A stretch of DNA of 64,000 bases from Cyclaneusma minus (taxonomy: Eukaryota; Ascomycota; Leotiomycetes; Marthamycetales; Marthamycetaceae), in contig JAKZHN010000018.1 in assembly GCA_037179335.1 (NCBI GenBank), positions 496,001 to 560,000 of the forward strand. Direction: 5' to 3'. Positions 35,166 through 46,728 of this stretch are shown here, in pieces; the stretch's first letter is position 1, and each line of letters opens with the position of its first letter. The notes under the pieces are model-generated. The model made no database searches. It saw only the letters and a program-made list of their open reading frames with translations, and was not told the DNA's origin. Both the position numbers and the translations under genes were made by a program.

Positions 35166-37448
35166 GGGGTCCCGTGGGATCCCGTGGGGTGGGGGAGGGT
35201 GGCGAGGAAGGCGTGGGCGGTGTGTGCATTTGAAAGGAAGGGTTTGCATGACAGGCGGCATGATGCATGATGCATGAGCGGGATATGTTGTGTGTGTCTT
35301 TGGCGGGCTTGCGACTACTACTGGGCCAGCTGGCTACGGGCGTTTCGGCACGGGTATATGCGATTTGATGGGTTTGCGAAAGGCGTGTGGAGTGGCATAT
35401 CAAAGGGCCCTCTGTGGGGGTTCTTCTGTCTGGGTAGTTACCGTATCTTTGGGATCCTTGATGAGTGTATGAATTGTCATCGTTTCTTCGGTCGAAATAC
35501 CATGTCGTTTCACATGCTTCTCTTTACAAATGCAGTCAGTGTGTGTACTGGCTATGAAGCCGCGAGCTGAGAGGGCCGTCAATGGAGGATTTTAGAGAAG
35601 CCTCCCTGCTGGAGGGCCAGCCTTCACTCTGTGATATTGCACAAGAGACCGATGAATAGGGTGTTTGAGCAGCTGAACGCTCAACAAACAGGCCCGTAGC
35701 ATTCCTCACCCCGGGGAACAATCTCGGAGCATCTCCAAGCCATATAGAAAAGCACCCTACCTTACACCAAAAACCAGCCTGGCACCCGCGATCCGCCACT
35801 ACCTTCGACACAGTTCTGTCAAATGTCAAAATGTCAAATCCCGCACGCCATCATCCACGTTTCGAATTCCCACGACCTTGGCAGGTCTCTCAGTCTCTCC
35901 AAAAAAAATCTGTTGAGGACCTCGGCTTCACGGCGCTCCCACCAGTTCGTTGGTGTCGTTCAGCCCTGGTCGTGCATACAACAGCGCAGCACATGTTTCC
36001 TCGTACCTTAAGTATCACTAGGTACCTTAGAGTAGGGTTCCAGAATATTTAATTCCTCCCCTCCACATAGTCAATGCTCCATAAAGTATATGAAAATCCA
36101 TGAATCGGGTCCAGGATGTCAGGATCCGTGCAGAAGTGAATTGAAGCTGCCATGGAAAGCAACATGTGAAGGACGGATTACGAAACGAGATTTCTACGGT
36201 ACGAATGAGTGAGTGGTGAAATTTGTGAATGCAGCACGCACGGTACCGGCGGATCTGAGGAGTTGGAGAACTGGACTGTTGGATCGTTGGGAACGCTGGA
36301 AAGCTGGTAAGCTAGTCTGCTCCATGCGTTCGCTGGACGCTGATCAAAAATCCTAGGCGGCACGATATCGTTGTCGTGCAGGAGGAAAATCTGGCATCGG
36401 TTTTGCATGTGAAGTCTGCATGTCTGCCAACTGATACGATACTACGAGACGATTACATGTATCCTACGAATTGCAAAAACATGAGATTCATGTCTATCCA
36501 CCACCTTGCTGTTGCTTGGATCGTTCACTGACCAGTGATGACGTGCCCCGTTAGCTCCAGCAGCAACATGGAGCTTTGACATCCGGCTGCCTCCTTAGAG
36601 TTGTCTATAGAGTAGCAGCACATCCAGGATGGGCGAGCTAGAAGACTAGAGTACACTCACTACTTAGCTTCTGCAGCCTTCAGTGACATCCCGCCGCCCG
36701 CGTAATTGTGGCGTAGAGGGTTTTCAAAATTTCAAGTTCCAAGTCGATGTGATTGTGGAGATTAACAGTTGACATGGTGCCAGGCACTCGCGGCGCCTTC
36801 CATCGAGGAGCTTGGGCTTTGAAAGGGGATCTTACGGCTGTGGGCGCCAAAGGGCGAAGGCCGACACTCAGCCTCAAGCCAATTGTTGCGTCAGGGTGCT
36901 GTTTCAGCTGTGAGCTTGAAAACCCACTGTAGATCGCTGATCACATTCACGATGCATGTCACAATAGACATGTTTAGGTGTGAGGAAATTCTCTGAATTT
37001 GTATTGATCGCCTCTGCAGCCTCATCATCATGACCATATTAACCTCCCTTCCGCGGATCGACCTTTCGTCTGATCCCCTCGCAATGCTATTGCATCCTCC
37101 ATCATGTGAAGTTGCCGTGTTGTGTTTCGAGTCTGATTGTTCGAGTAGAGCCCGTAACAAAAAGAAGAACGAATGAATCTTCTCGTTCCCTAGTCACTAA
37201 TATCCTTCTCCATCCGCCGCCAGCATTGTGCACTGTGCACAAGTCAAAGTTCGAGGCAAAGAAACCTTCTCTTCACACACAAGTGTTGTGGGAATGTGAC
37301 GCCGACCCCCCATAAACGCCATGGTGCCCCGGGAAGGAAGTCTAGTGGAAACAAATCTTTCGCTGGAAAAACAAGGACTCGATGTAGATGCATTCTTTTT
37401 TCTTCGTCATTATGATGTCGTGGTCGACACAGCTTTCGTGAATAGACT
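35166..37448. other. Gene-poor stretch between SMC2 and OLE1
   Basis: The 3' ends of SMC2 (+) and OLE1 (-) converge over 2.3 kb. Small open frames have no recognisable motif. Short repeats such as gatgcat near 35263-35275 are trivial. Confidence 0.45.
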
Positions 37449-38933
37449 TTAGGCGGCGTCAGCCGTGGCTACCGGTTCGGCAATGCGGGTGACTTGGCTG
37501 CCGGCGCGAATAATCTTCGTTCCGGCCGTGTCGCTGACGAAGGAGATGTCCTTGTTCTCTCGTTGGGCGCGCTTCCAGATCTCGACCTCGCATCCTCCGC
37601 GGAGAACACCGACACGCATGGTAGACAAAAGGTTGTGGGCGGCGTTGGAGTGGTTGTAGACACCACCGTTGAAGATGGCGGTCGCGTCCTTTCCGATACC
37701 AGAGCTGATGAGGGCCTTTCCACCGGGGTGGTCCTTGATGAAGTCGGTCACGTCGTGGATGACACCGGCAACAGCAACGAGACCACGGCCGTTCTTGGCT
37801 TCCTTCTGGTAGTCCTCCCAGTCGATGATGGGAAGCTGCTCAAGAGGAATACCCCAGTCGAGGGTGGCACGCTTCTGGTCAATCTTCTTCTGGAGCTGCT
37901 GGAGACGGCCCTTCTCGATCTCGTTCTGCTTGAACTGCTTCAGGTCGTAGGCAAGTCCCATCTTCTTCCAGGTCCAGATGCACCACTTGGTCAGATCGTA
38001 TTGGTACCACTCGATAGCGTTGCGGTAGTCGGAGGGGAACTCGTGGTGGAAGTTGTGGTATCCCTCACCGAGGGTGACGAGGGCAGTGATCATGTGGTCA
38101 CGAGGAGAGTTGCGGTCGTCGAATGGCTGGTCACCGAGCCAATGGGCAAGAGAGTTGACACAGAAAGTGGCCTGGTTGACGAAGAAGACACGGAGGATAC
38201 CGGCGTAGATGAAGCCGCCGAACCAATCACCCCAGCCTAAACCAGCAACACCCATAGGGAAGAGAAGGCCCATGAAGAATACAACCTTCAGGTAGTTGCG
38301 GTGTTGCCAGACAACAATTGGGTTGTCGTTCAGGTCGGAGATGTCGGTACGGCCAATGGTTTTTGGGTTCTGCTTGAAGATCATCCAGCCAATGTGCGAG
38401 TATAGTAGACCCTTACGGACGGAGTAGGGGTCCTTGTCGGTGTCGGTATATCTGTGGTGGGCACGGTGGTCTCGGGACCACCATCTGATGGAGCCCTCAA
38501 CAGCACCACCGCCAACAGCAGCGAGGAAGATCTCGAGAGGAAGGGTTGCAGAGTATGCGGAATGGGCCCAAAGTCTGTGGTAGCCTGTGAAAAAAATGTT
38601 AGCTTGCGTACTCGAGATCTGCCAGTCTGCGATGTGCCAAAACGTACCGGCTGTGATACCGAGACCGGTCATAAAGTAGTAAAGAACAGCCCAGACACCG
38701 GTCTTCCATTGTAGAGGAGTGTAGTAGGCGGTGACCATGCCGTAGATGGGTAGGAAGATCAGGAGGAAGACGTTGAGCCATTCGATGTGCTTGTACCAGT
38801 TCTCGCGGGTGATGGGCTCATCTCGGATGTGAGGCTTCTTGGGATCGTATTTCCTGTTGCGGTTGGGCTCCGACTTCTTCGCCATGCTCGAGGGCGGCTG
38901 CGAAGCGTACGCAGGGGGTTGAGTGGCGGCCAT
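37449..38933 (-). CDS. OLE1: Delta-9 fatty acid desaturase with fused cytochrome b5
   Basis: ER acyl-CoA desaturase that introduces the first double bond into palmitoyl/stearoyl-CoA. Start 38933 (MAATQPPAYASQPPSSMAKK). Two N-terminal spans (WLNVFLLIFLPIYGMVTAYY; VLYYFMTGLGITAG) are followed by the three iron-ligand histidine boxes HRLWAH, HRAHHRY and HNFHHE; EGYHNFHHEFPSDYRNAIEW is the fungal form. The C-terminal cytochrome b5 domain carries HDVTDFIKDHPGGKALI and NHSNAAHNLLS, supplying the heme ligands. A 63-nt intron (38585-38647, ctaac branch, cacag end) lies between ITAG and YHRLW; it is a multiple of three and has no stop. Spliced length is about 473 residues. An in-frame GTG extension to 39044 is not needed. 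Confidence 0.96.
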   Translation of the reverse strand: MAATQPPAYASQPPSSMAKKSEPNRNRKYDPKKPHIRDEPITRENWYKHIEWLNVFLLIFLPIYGMVTAYYTPLQWKTGVWAVLYYFMTGLGITAGTFWHIADWQISSTQANIFFTGYHRLWAHSAYSATLPLEIFLAAVGGGAVEGSIRWWSRDHRAHHRYTDTDKDPYSVRKGLLYSHIGWMIFKQNPKTIGRTDISDLNDNPIVVWQHRNYLKVVFFMGLLFPMGVAGLGWGDWFGGFIYAGILRVFFVNQATFCVNSLAHWLGDQPFDDRNSPRDHMITALVTLGEGYHNFHHEFPSDYRNAIEWYQYDLTKWCIWTWKKMGLAYDLKQFKQNEIEKGRLQQLQKKIDQKRATLDWGIPLEQLPIIDWEDYQKEAKNGRGLVAVAGVIHDVTDFIKDHPGGKALISSGIGKDATAIFNGGVYNHSNAAHNLLSTMRVGVLRGGCEVEIWKRAQRENKDISFVSDTAGTKIIRAGSQVTRIAEPVATADAA

Positions 38934-41900
38934 GGCTAACAGCAATTGAAGCAGTATCAATAACTGTTGTGGATGGACGCAGCAGTTGTGCGTTGGGTGA
39001 AAGAATGGACGGGGCGTGAGAGAGAGCAGTGGAGGGGCGGGCACTTACTTTATAAAGGGCCTTGCTAGTGCTTGCCTTCGCCACAGCACAACAAGAGTGT
39101 TGGATGTGGAGAAGGTGCGTGAGCTAAGAGGGCCTTGGTATGAGTGGGCCGGGATTGGCGGAGAGGGAAAAAGTGCGGCAACAGTGGTACGAGTTGACGG
39201 GTCAAACAGGAGCAGCAAGCCACAGCCGGTGCGTCGTTTGAAGTCGAGGGCTCGCGGACCAGGGTGGCATGCGCCAAGTTGATCCCTTAGGTGTTCTTAG
39301 GATGTGGTTGGGGCGATGAAGGAAGACCGGAGATTGGTGGACACGCCTGGATCTGGCTTTTCTTTGACGGGATCAAGCTAGCAGGCCGAGTATAAGGACA
39401 CCAAAGATAGGGCGTGTACGATGACTTCCTGCCCTCTGTTACTTCTACGCACGCAAGAAACCGCGAATCCCTAGGCCCGATGGTGCATTTTGTAGCTATC
39501 TGGCGTCCAATGGTGAAGCTTTTAAGTGCATCATATGAAAAGTACCGGACAAGACTCCTCCCCCGCTGGACCCTTTGATTTACAGGCTGCTATTTGATCA
39601 ATATTTACTGTTTTAGTGGATGTGAGGCTTGTAGCAGCTAACCTAAGCCGTGGCTTCAATTTAGATATCAAGTCAGCTTGAGGTGAGATTCCATGCCACC
39701 CGACCTGCCCTTTGCGTAGCTCTTATATGACTACATGACCGCGTAGGCTGCCCATCTCATGCTTTATACGAGCAGGACTTGTGTTTTCTCAATTGACCTC
39801 AAATCAGTTTCCCTCGCAATCTTCAGGCGCCACTCCCACGTGAAATCCGGATCTTGCGGATAGGGGCCAATCCGGAGCCGAGGAGCATGAGCGGCGAGCT
39901 GCGAATCATGACTTCGTGCAGGCTCATGATGCCACTCGTCGCGTGTTCTGGGTGAAAGGGTTGGCGGGCAGCTCTTAACGCAGCTCGTTGCATCGCTTGC
40001 GGCTGTCGCAGCTCAACATCTTCCCAACAAAACCTTGGGCCGGAATGCGCTAGGTGACGGTCCGTGCGCGTGCCTGGATCCGTCAACCAAAGAGGCTCCA
40101 AGCTCCAGAAGGCCGCGCGCACCGCCACACCTCGACAGAAGGATCAACCCCAGAGTCCACTGAAAAGTGTTTCGATGCGTGATGGAGTCGCTGGGGTGGC
40201 TGCATGTGAAGGCCTGGGTCGGATCGTGGGATGGGAAACGCGCGCCAACGGCTGATAATTCAACATAGGCTGTTTATATTATTATCTCACCTCACGCTGG
40301 TCCGGCAGACCCGCCTCCAGCCCCGCTGACACCATCCACCGTCCACGATAAGGCTTAGCGAGGGGGGTGGACCCTGAAATCGAGGGCATCATGTAGGGAG
40401 CCAACCACGGCCAAGCCTCGCTTTCGCATACCGCCAGCTTCCAAACTTTGACTTCGAGACAACGAAACCCTGGGATCAGACTTGTCAAATCCCGAGTTGA
40501 GAAAGGACAACGAACAACTGATGGCGGGCCGAGACTTTCTTTATGGAGAAGAGACAGCAGCCCTTGGAGAGAACGTTACATCAAATGTACGCTCAACTCG
40601 TCCATATCTACTCAGAGCCGCAAGACCACACCGCTGACCTCAGCGTCAGCCAGCCGCTTCAGTCCGCGAACAACTGCCTCTCGCCGGCCTGTCAGTGTCA
40701 CACTGTGTGACATTGTCACCGTTTGACAGATCCCCCAAGTACGACTACGGCAATTCTAGGAGATAAAGTACATGTAGCACACCAGCGCAGCAGATCATCA
40801 TCGCACAAACCCGCGAAGTCACGACCACGAAAATCCTCAAACACGACCATCAACCCGCTTCCCCGTACTGCCCGTTTCAAACCGAATGCGACCTAGCGCT
40901 CCACGTCAAGCTTCTGCCAACAGAACCCCAACACTTTTAACATCACGTGATCGCACTCGCCACCGCGCCAGATCCTGCCCGTTGAGCGTTCTTGGCTTTG
41001 TAGAGAAAGTTTGAAGACCTGCCCGGTCCCGCTGTTGCAGAAGATCGTGCAGAGCCTTCGGGCTTCCCCACACTACTTTCCTTAGCATCGGGATTCGGGA
41101 GAGTTTAATGCGGTTTAGGTTATCAATCTTCAACAACGTCCAGACAACGAAAGATCACGATTGACTCTTCAGTCTTGAGGCCCAGGGACGGGAAAATGAT
41201 AGAGATTGATAGTGGCCAACCTTGAACCACTGATGGCGGGACCGATGTTACGGAAAGGCAGGCTCCGAAAAAACAAAAAGAAAGTCAAAGGTTTGTAGTA
41301 TCGATGTCAATTGTCAGGACAGCAGACCTTTGAAGTCAGAACGCGGATTCCGGAAGCCTAGCGGTTTCTCCTCCCCGCGGTCTCGAGGTTTTGTTTACTT
41401 CACCCTCTTGCCTTTGTCTTTCTATTGCTACATTGGTTTTTCCAAGAACCAGTACCAAGCGGTTGAGCACGTTGCAAGCTTCCATGAAACGCCCTGGAAA
41501 TTCTCCAGACCACATGGCTCAGTTGCATTTTTTCCGACATAAGGCCTGCTTGAAGCAGAAGATTGAGTGTCTCCCATCCTGAGGATCGAAAGGGGTCGAG
41601 GAGATGTTGCTATTGCAACGGCAAGAGCATAGCAAAAAGTAGTTTCTCACGCGCTCTATCCTCCGTCAAGCCAGATTTCAGACGCTGTGGTTCAATGGAT
41701 TCAGTCCGAGTCCATCTATTGACTCTCATCAAAAGTTTCCCTATTTTTGTATAAAGAGTAACAACTTCCACCAGGCACCATCGGTCACTGGTGAACTAGT
41801 CGAATATGGCTGGCTACAAGGACTTCTATTCACATGAGTCGTTGCTCGAGTATTTCAGTGAATATTAATTGTTCCATATTACTTAGATGCATCTGGATCT

Positions 41901-43392
41901 CTCTCCTTTATCTTGCATACTTTCTTACATTCGACTCAGATGATGAGTTTGACAACATCGATTTGGTCCCATTCCATTCCTATCATTTCTACCGCTCTGC
42001 TTATTGCCCCTCAAACATAGACTCAAATCATTCATCCTTCCAGACCGCCAACCCCCTCACATCCAAAACTCCCTCTTCACGCACAAACCTCAGTGCGTAA
42101 CTGTCCGCCTTTCTCAGTTCATGCAACATCAAGCAGTCACTCCCGCACCTCCTCTTCTCTTAAAGCTCTCCCGACTTACAACATCCGCATCACTCGTAGC
42201 AAAAAAAGGTATATTTTCGGATTCCTGCTGTCTGCACGCGCAGAGACTCGAACAAACGATGTCTAGGGCACAAAACTAAAATTTTCTAGTGAAAAACAAT
42301 CGTTGTTCAGCACCAACTTACCACGAGGAAGGAGATGCTGAACAACGCTGATTGAAAAGTTGCGGATTTGCTCTTTTATACCTACCTAGGTCTTTTGTTT
42401 GGTTTGGCTCTTTGGGTCGGATGTATGTTAGAGTACGTCTAGCCGGCTACCACGCTCTGATGGTGTTTGCTTTTTCGCAGCTTTGAGCTTTTGATAGCGG
42501 GCACGTTTTTTACCTTTGTTTCTTGTAAGAGAGGTTTCTGTCTTTCTAATCAAGCCATATCGTTTGAATAGCAAAATAGATGGGCTATGGCCCTGGAGGT
42601 TTGGATGTGTGATGGGAAGGGATACGAAATGTTTGTTAAGAAGACGGAAGTTGTCCCGAGGATCACTGCAATGGAATAGGCGGCTAGTGGTATACCAGCA
42701 AGCAACAATCCACGATGAAAAGAGGAATGTGCGTCGAAAGGGGAAATGCACGCTAATACCTGCCTGGGGTTTGTCTGTTGATGGGAGACTCACTGGCTAC
42801 CTAGGCGAGTCTCAGTGTCAGTGGCCAGACAACAGTTTCATTTTCAAAGACACACTATACCCCTTTCCCCCCTTTTTCTCTCCTCTCCCCTCTCCTCTAT
42901 CCTCCACCACAGCCAATTTGCCTCTTCTCTTGTAATTCTTTTGACACCGCGACCGTCTGCCCCTGTCTTGTCTTCTTGCCTTCCTGTCCTATCTTTCCCA
43001 CCCAAACTCACTTTTCCGCACATCCCACGCGGCTTGTTACTAGGCTTTTGTTCTCACGTCCTTACATATCTCGCTCTATGTTGATAGGCCTGGAGTCAGT
43101 GGACTCAAGCGATACTCAGTCAGATGCTGAAACTCGGGAGTCGGTACTAGGTAGTTTACAACTTCAAGTGGTTTTATCATTGACAGAACCACAAATTCCC
43201 GAAATACCTTACACGGTAACAGTCTCATGCTAAAAAGCAAATCCAGCAATCACATTTTCGTTATCCTACCTATCGTTATCCGTCCCCCAAGCTTCCAAAG
43301 CACACTTTTACATTTTCCAATTCCCATTCTTCAATTTTCTTTCCAACCCTCCATTACAACAAACGGGTATCGAATCTCCCTCAACCACCCCC
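38934..43392. other. 4.4-kb stretch without recognisable gene
   Basis: The left end holds the OLE1 promoter and leader. Elsewhere I see only short frames on both strands with no family character. CT-rich sequence at about 42850-43060 resembles a fungal promoter or leader, but the frames after it are short. A stem-loop lies at 42297-42354. A non-coding transcript or a gene with poorly conserved exons is possible. Confidence 0.4.
42297..42354. repeat. Inverted repeat / stem-loop
   Basis: CGTTGTTCAGCA (42301-42312) pairs perfectly with TGCTGAACAACG (42336-42347). Outer CAAT and ATTG extend the stem past a small bulge. The loop is 23 nt. Confidence 0.7.
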
Positions 43393-45264
43393 CTATTCAG
43401 TCAATTCCTTACTATCAACCCCTCCCACCACCTTCGTCGCGCTGCTCAGATCCCCATGTCTAGCCTCCAACTCCATCTCGACTTCCCTCTCCCTCTCCTC
43501 AACATCTCCCGCCAGACTCTCTACTTCCTCATCCTCATCCTCTTCCGGCAATATCAAATTCAAAATAATAGACACAAACGCAGTGACCGCAAACCCAGTC
43601 TCCATGACCAACTCAATAGCATCAAAGAAGCCCTGCTTCGCCTGGTTCCCCCCTTCATACGTAAACACATACGAAAACCAACTCGGCACCAACGTCGCTC
43701 CAAACCCCAACGCTCCCGCCGCCGTCAATATAAACCGATTGCGTCGCGTAAACGGCACAGTCGAAATAATCCGTATACCCGAAATCGCAACTGAGGAAAA
43801 AAGGAATGTTGTCATGCCGCCTAACACAGAATCAGGAATTGCCACAATAGCAGCAGCGAACTTGGAAAAAATTCCCATGACTAGGAGGAATAGACAGGCG
43901 GAGTAGCCGGCGGCCCGGTTGGCGCAGCGGGTTAGGGCGATAACGCCGTTGTTTTGGGCGAATGTGGACATGGGGGTTATGGTGCAGAGACCGGCGAGGA
44001 CGCCGTTGAGGCCATCTGCGAGGATCCCGCCTTGGACGCGTGAATCGAAGAGGGTGCCGGAGACGGAGAGGCGGGATACGTCGCACGTGGCGCTGATGTC
44101 GCCGATGGATTCCATCATGAGGATGAGGTAGACGGCGAGAAGAGGCAGGATCAGGGGTGCGTGGATGCTGAGGGGGAAGGTGTGGGTCCAGATGAAAGAT
44201 ACTGCAGGTGCGGCGGAAATTCCACTGTTGTCGAAATAGCCGCAGGCGGCGGCGATGATGCAGCCGACGAGGAGACCGAGGACGACGGAGCAGGACTTCA
44301 TGATTGGAGAGCCGAAACGCTCGAAGAGGATGATGGAGACGAAGACGGAGAAGCCGAGGCCGATGAATGAGGCGGAGCCCCAGGGGAGCGCGTGGGGGGC
44401 GCTGTTGGAGGGACAGAGTTGGTAGGAGCCGGTTGTTGGGCGAGACATGCAGGTTCCGCTTCCGCCGGCCCAGCCTTCTAGGGCTGTTTGGATGAGGGAT
44501 ACGCCGATCAGCGTTACTGTCGGGCCGGTAACCAGAGGTGGGAAGAGTCGTTTGAGGAGGCTGGGAGTCATGAATGAGAAACCGATTTCGAGCAGGGCGC
44601 AGAGACAGCTGGTTCCTAGTAGGGCTCCGTAGCCGGCTGGACAGGGGAGTTTGGTTCCGTCGGCGGCTGTGGGACACTTGCCGTTGGAGTACATCTGGGA
44701 AAGACCGCCTGAGGCGACTGAGATGACGGAGAATGATGTTCCCACGACGCTGATTAGGCCGGTTCCGAGGTAGTAGGGGGTGCGGTAGATGTGGAAGCGG
44801 GTGATTTGGATGGCGGAGAGGATACCGCAGACGATTAGGGAGGTTGAGACGAGATATTGCTGGGTGGTGGCATCGAAGTTGGCACCAGAGGAGCCGGCGA
44901 TGAGGATGGGTGGTGTGATTACTCCACCTAGCATTGCCAGTGCATGTTGGAAACCGAGAAGTAAGGCTAGGACGACGGGGATGGAATCGTTGAGGCCGAA
45001 GAAAGGGGCTTTTTGGCGGGATTTCTTGAGGAAGGGTAGTCTGGGTTTGAAGAGGAAAGCATAGTCGTAATTCCCTATTAAGCCGTCTCTGTTTGCCAGG
45101 ATCAGAACGATGCTCTAGTTTTTGGGGAATATGAGGTTCGTTTAGTCTAACCTCGTGGTGAAAGTTCTTATGATGTCCCTCGTATGCTCCTTGAATGTTC
45201 GTGGTTTTGAATAGTCGGGCCCTATGAGATCCGGCCCATCCATAGGACCTTCATGTGACCCCAT
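43393..45264 (-). CDS. Uric acid/xanthine permease, NAT (NCS2) family, UapA-like
   Basis: Plasma-membrane proton symporter for uric acid and xanthine. Exon 1 (45152-45264) encodes MGSHEGPMDGPDLIGPDYSK through FTTR. A 63-nt intron (45089-45151) follows, and exon 2 begins DGLIGNYDYAFLFKPRLPFL. The joined protein is exactly 602 residues. Family marks are QHALAML (QH motif of TM1), ESIGDISATC (TM8 substrate Glu), GGILADGLNG (TM9 Asp) and QNNGVIALTRCANRAAG, the NAT signature, identical to UapA as I recall it. About 14 hydrophobic segments are present. The C-terminal tail is acidic (EEDEDEEVE) and cytosolic, the region controlling endocytosis in UapA. UapC is an alternative orthology. Confidence 0.94.
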
Positions 45265-46344
45265 TCTTCGAGTAGTCTAGGCAAGTGAAACCTTAAATGA
45301 TGTTAAACTCGAGGGCGCCCTCTGAAGTTCAATCCAACCAGCTCAATAACAATGTTGAGGTGAAAGGTCTTCAATCCTTCTGGGATCCAGACAGTAGTGC
45401 AAGAAAAAAAAACCCGAGTCTTTGAGCCTCCAAGTATATTATTGTACACTTATCGAGCTTATCGGCGCCGGGGCCAAGGACCTATCAGCATTCAGGCTCC
45501 GTGACTCAAGAGAAGGGATAAGAGGCACCGAAGGCAGCCTTCTAGACATGGGAAAGTCGCAGACGACGAATGATTTGTGGTTTTCGCGAGATAGTGGCCA
45601 AGTGGAGACGGGCGATAGCGGGGTTGCAGGATGATCCGGTCCGGGTCGTTCCGGTGGGGGCTGGGGAAAATGGAGACTATGTTGACCTCGAACTTTTAAA
45701 CTCAAAAGCTTTCTCGACTTGAGATTCATCTCTCTCAGATCACAAGAATCAGCAACTTTTCCGAGGTAACGCAGCTTGCTGGTTGCGTCGGATAGAAAGA
45801 GACGAAAGGAAGAACGGGGGAGATAAGAAAACGCATCAATCGGTCGTCTCCGCGACTTGCGGATTCGATCCAAGTCACTTCACCTGAGGTGCTTTTGGGA
45901 TGGAAAACTAAATAGAGAAAAGCTGACGAAAGAGAAAAAGCAAAGTAGTGAATTTGCATACAGCACCTTTAGAATTAGATGGACCACAGATTGCCCTAGA
46001 GTACCGCTGGGATGACTAAGTTCTCACCACTTGAACAATGCCTCGTCACTTCGAGGAGTTCCTACGCCCAGAAAGGTTCGCAATGAAGCATCGAATTGGC
46101 AATCACCAGACACATGGACAGCAGGAACGCAGGGGCAATATTCAAGGAGAAAGCACAACATCAGATTACAATCTTTCGATTGTCTCAACTGCTGGTGGAG
46201 CAGGCACTTATATAGAAGTGCTATGTGTGGCTGATTCAAAACCTCAAGCAACCTCGTTTCCGCCTGGTCCCTCTCACTTGCCAATCCCAACCTTCACCCA
46301 GTGCTCCCCATCCCCCATCCCCGGCTCCGCTCTCACCCCATCCT
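45265..46344. other. Intergenic, no gene seen
   Basis: Holds the permease promoter at its left. Open frames on both strands have no motif. Confidence 0.45.
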
Positions 46345-46728
46345 CTAGCATAGAACCTCGCGGTACCAATACTCGAGCTGTCTCCACAAGCTCTGTGCAC
46401 GCATCCCATCTTCCGGGCCGACCAAAACAAACTCCTCGTCATCGCCCAAAATGGGTGGGTCGTAGTCATCCATTGTGAGATGAGCGAGAATTTTCGGACA
46501 GATTGTGGAATAAAAAATTCCCAAAGCCCACTGGTTGTCCTCCTTCTCGTTTGCCGAGAGTTGGTCAAATTCGACATGCGGCATGCCATCGTCTCCCACA
46601 ATTTTGTTCCAGATGCCTCGCATCAGGAACAGACCGATTACTTTCGGTCTCCATGCCTCGTAGGAGGCTTTGTCGACCACCATTGGCAGCTGGGTGTCGG
46701 AGATTGTGATTGTGGCTGGAGGTGCCAT
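46345..46728 (-). CDS. Copia-gag-like orphan ORF
   Basis: A 127-residue frame starting at 46728. Residues 20-45 (YEAWRPKVIGLFLMRGIWNK) fit the start of Ty1/copia gag-type domains (DUF4219/UBN2), where a W, a run of hydrophobic residues and GIW/GLW recur. WALGIFYSTICPKILAHL fits the next helix, and SLWRQLEYWYR fits the W-x-x-L segment that closes the first half. An acidic insert (DDYDPPILGDDEEFVLVG) separates them. The frame ends there; I find no zinc knuckle, protease, integrase or reverse transcriptase nearby, nor LTRs. It is either a truncated retroelement remnant or a co-opted gag piece. Assignment rests on pattern, not search. Confidence 0.5.
   Translation of the reverse strand: MAPPATITISDTQLPMVVDKASYEAWRPKVIGLFLMRGIWNKIVGDDGMPHVEFDQLSANEKEDNQWALGIFYSTICPKILAHLTMDDYDPPILGDDEEFVLVGPEDGMRAQSLWRQLEYWYREVLC

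Noticed and set aside
37494..38240. 248-codon plus-strand frame opposite OLE1
   Set aside because: Antisense of a conserved desaturase, Val/Asp-rich low-information sequence.
38934..39044. In-frame GTG extension of OLE1
   Set aside because: No ATG, and fungal OLE1 proteins start near the chosen ATG; the extension looks like leader sequence.
43832..44677. 281-codon minus-strand frame in another phase of the permease gene
   Set aside because: Shadow of the permease; Arg/Pro/His-rich with no membrane segments.
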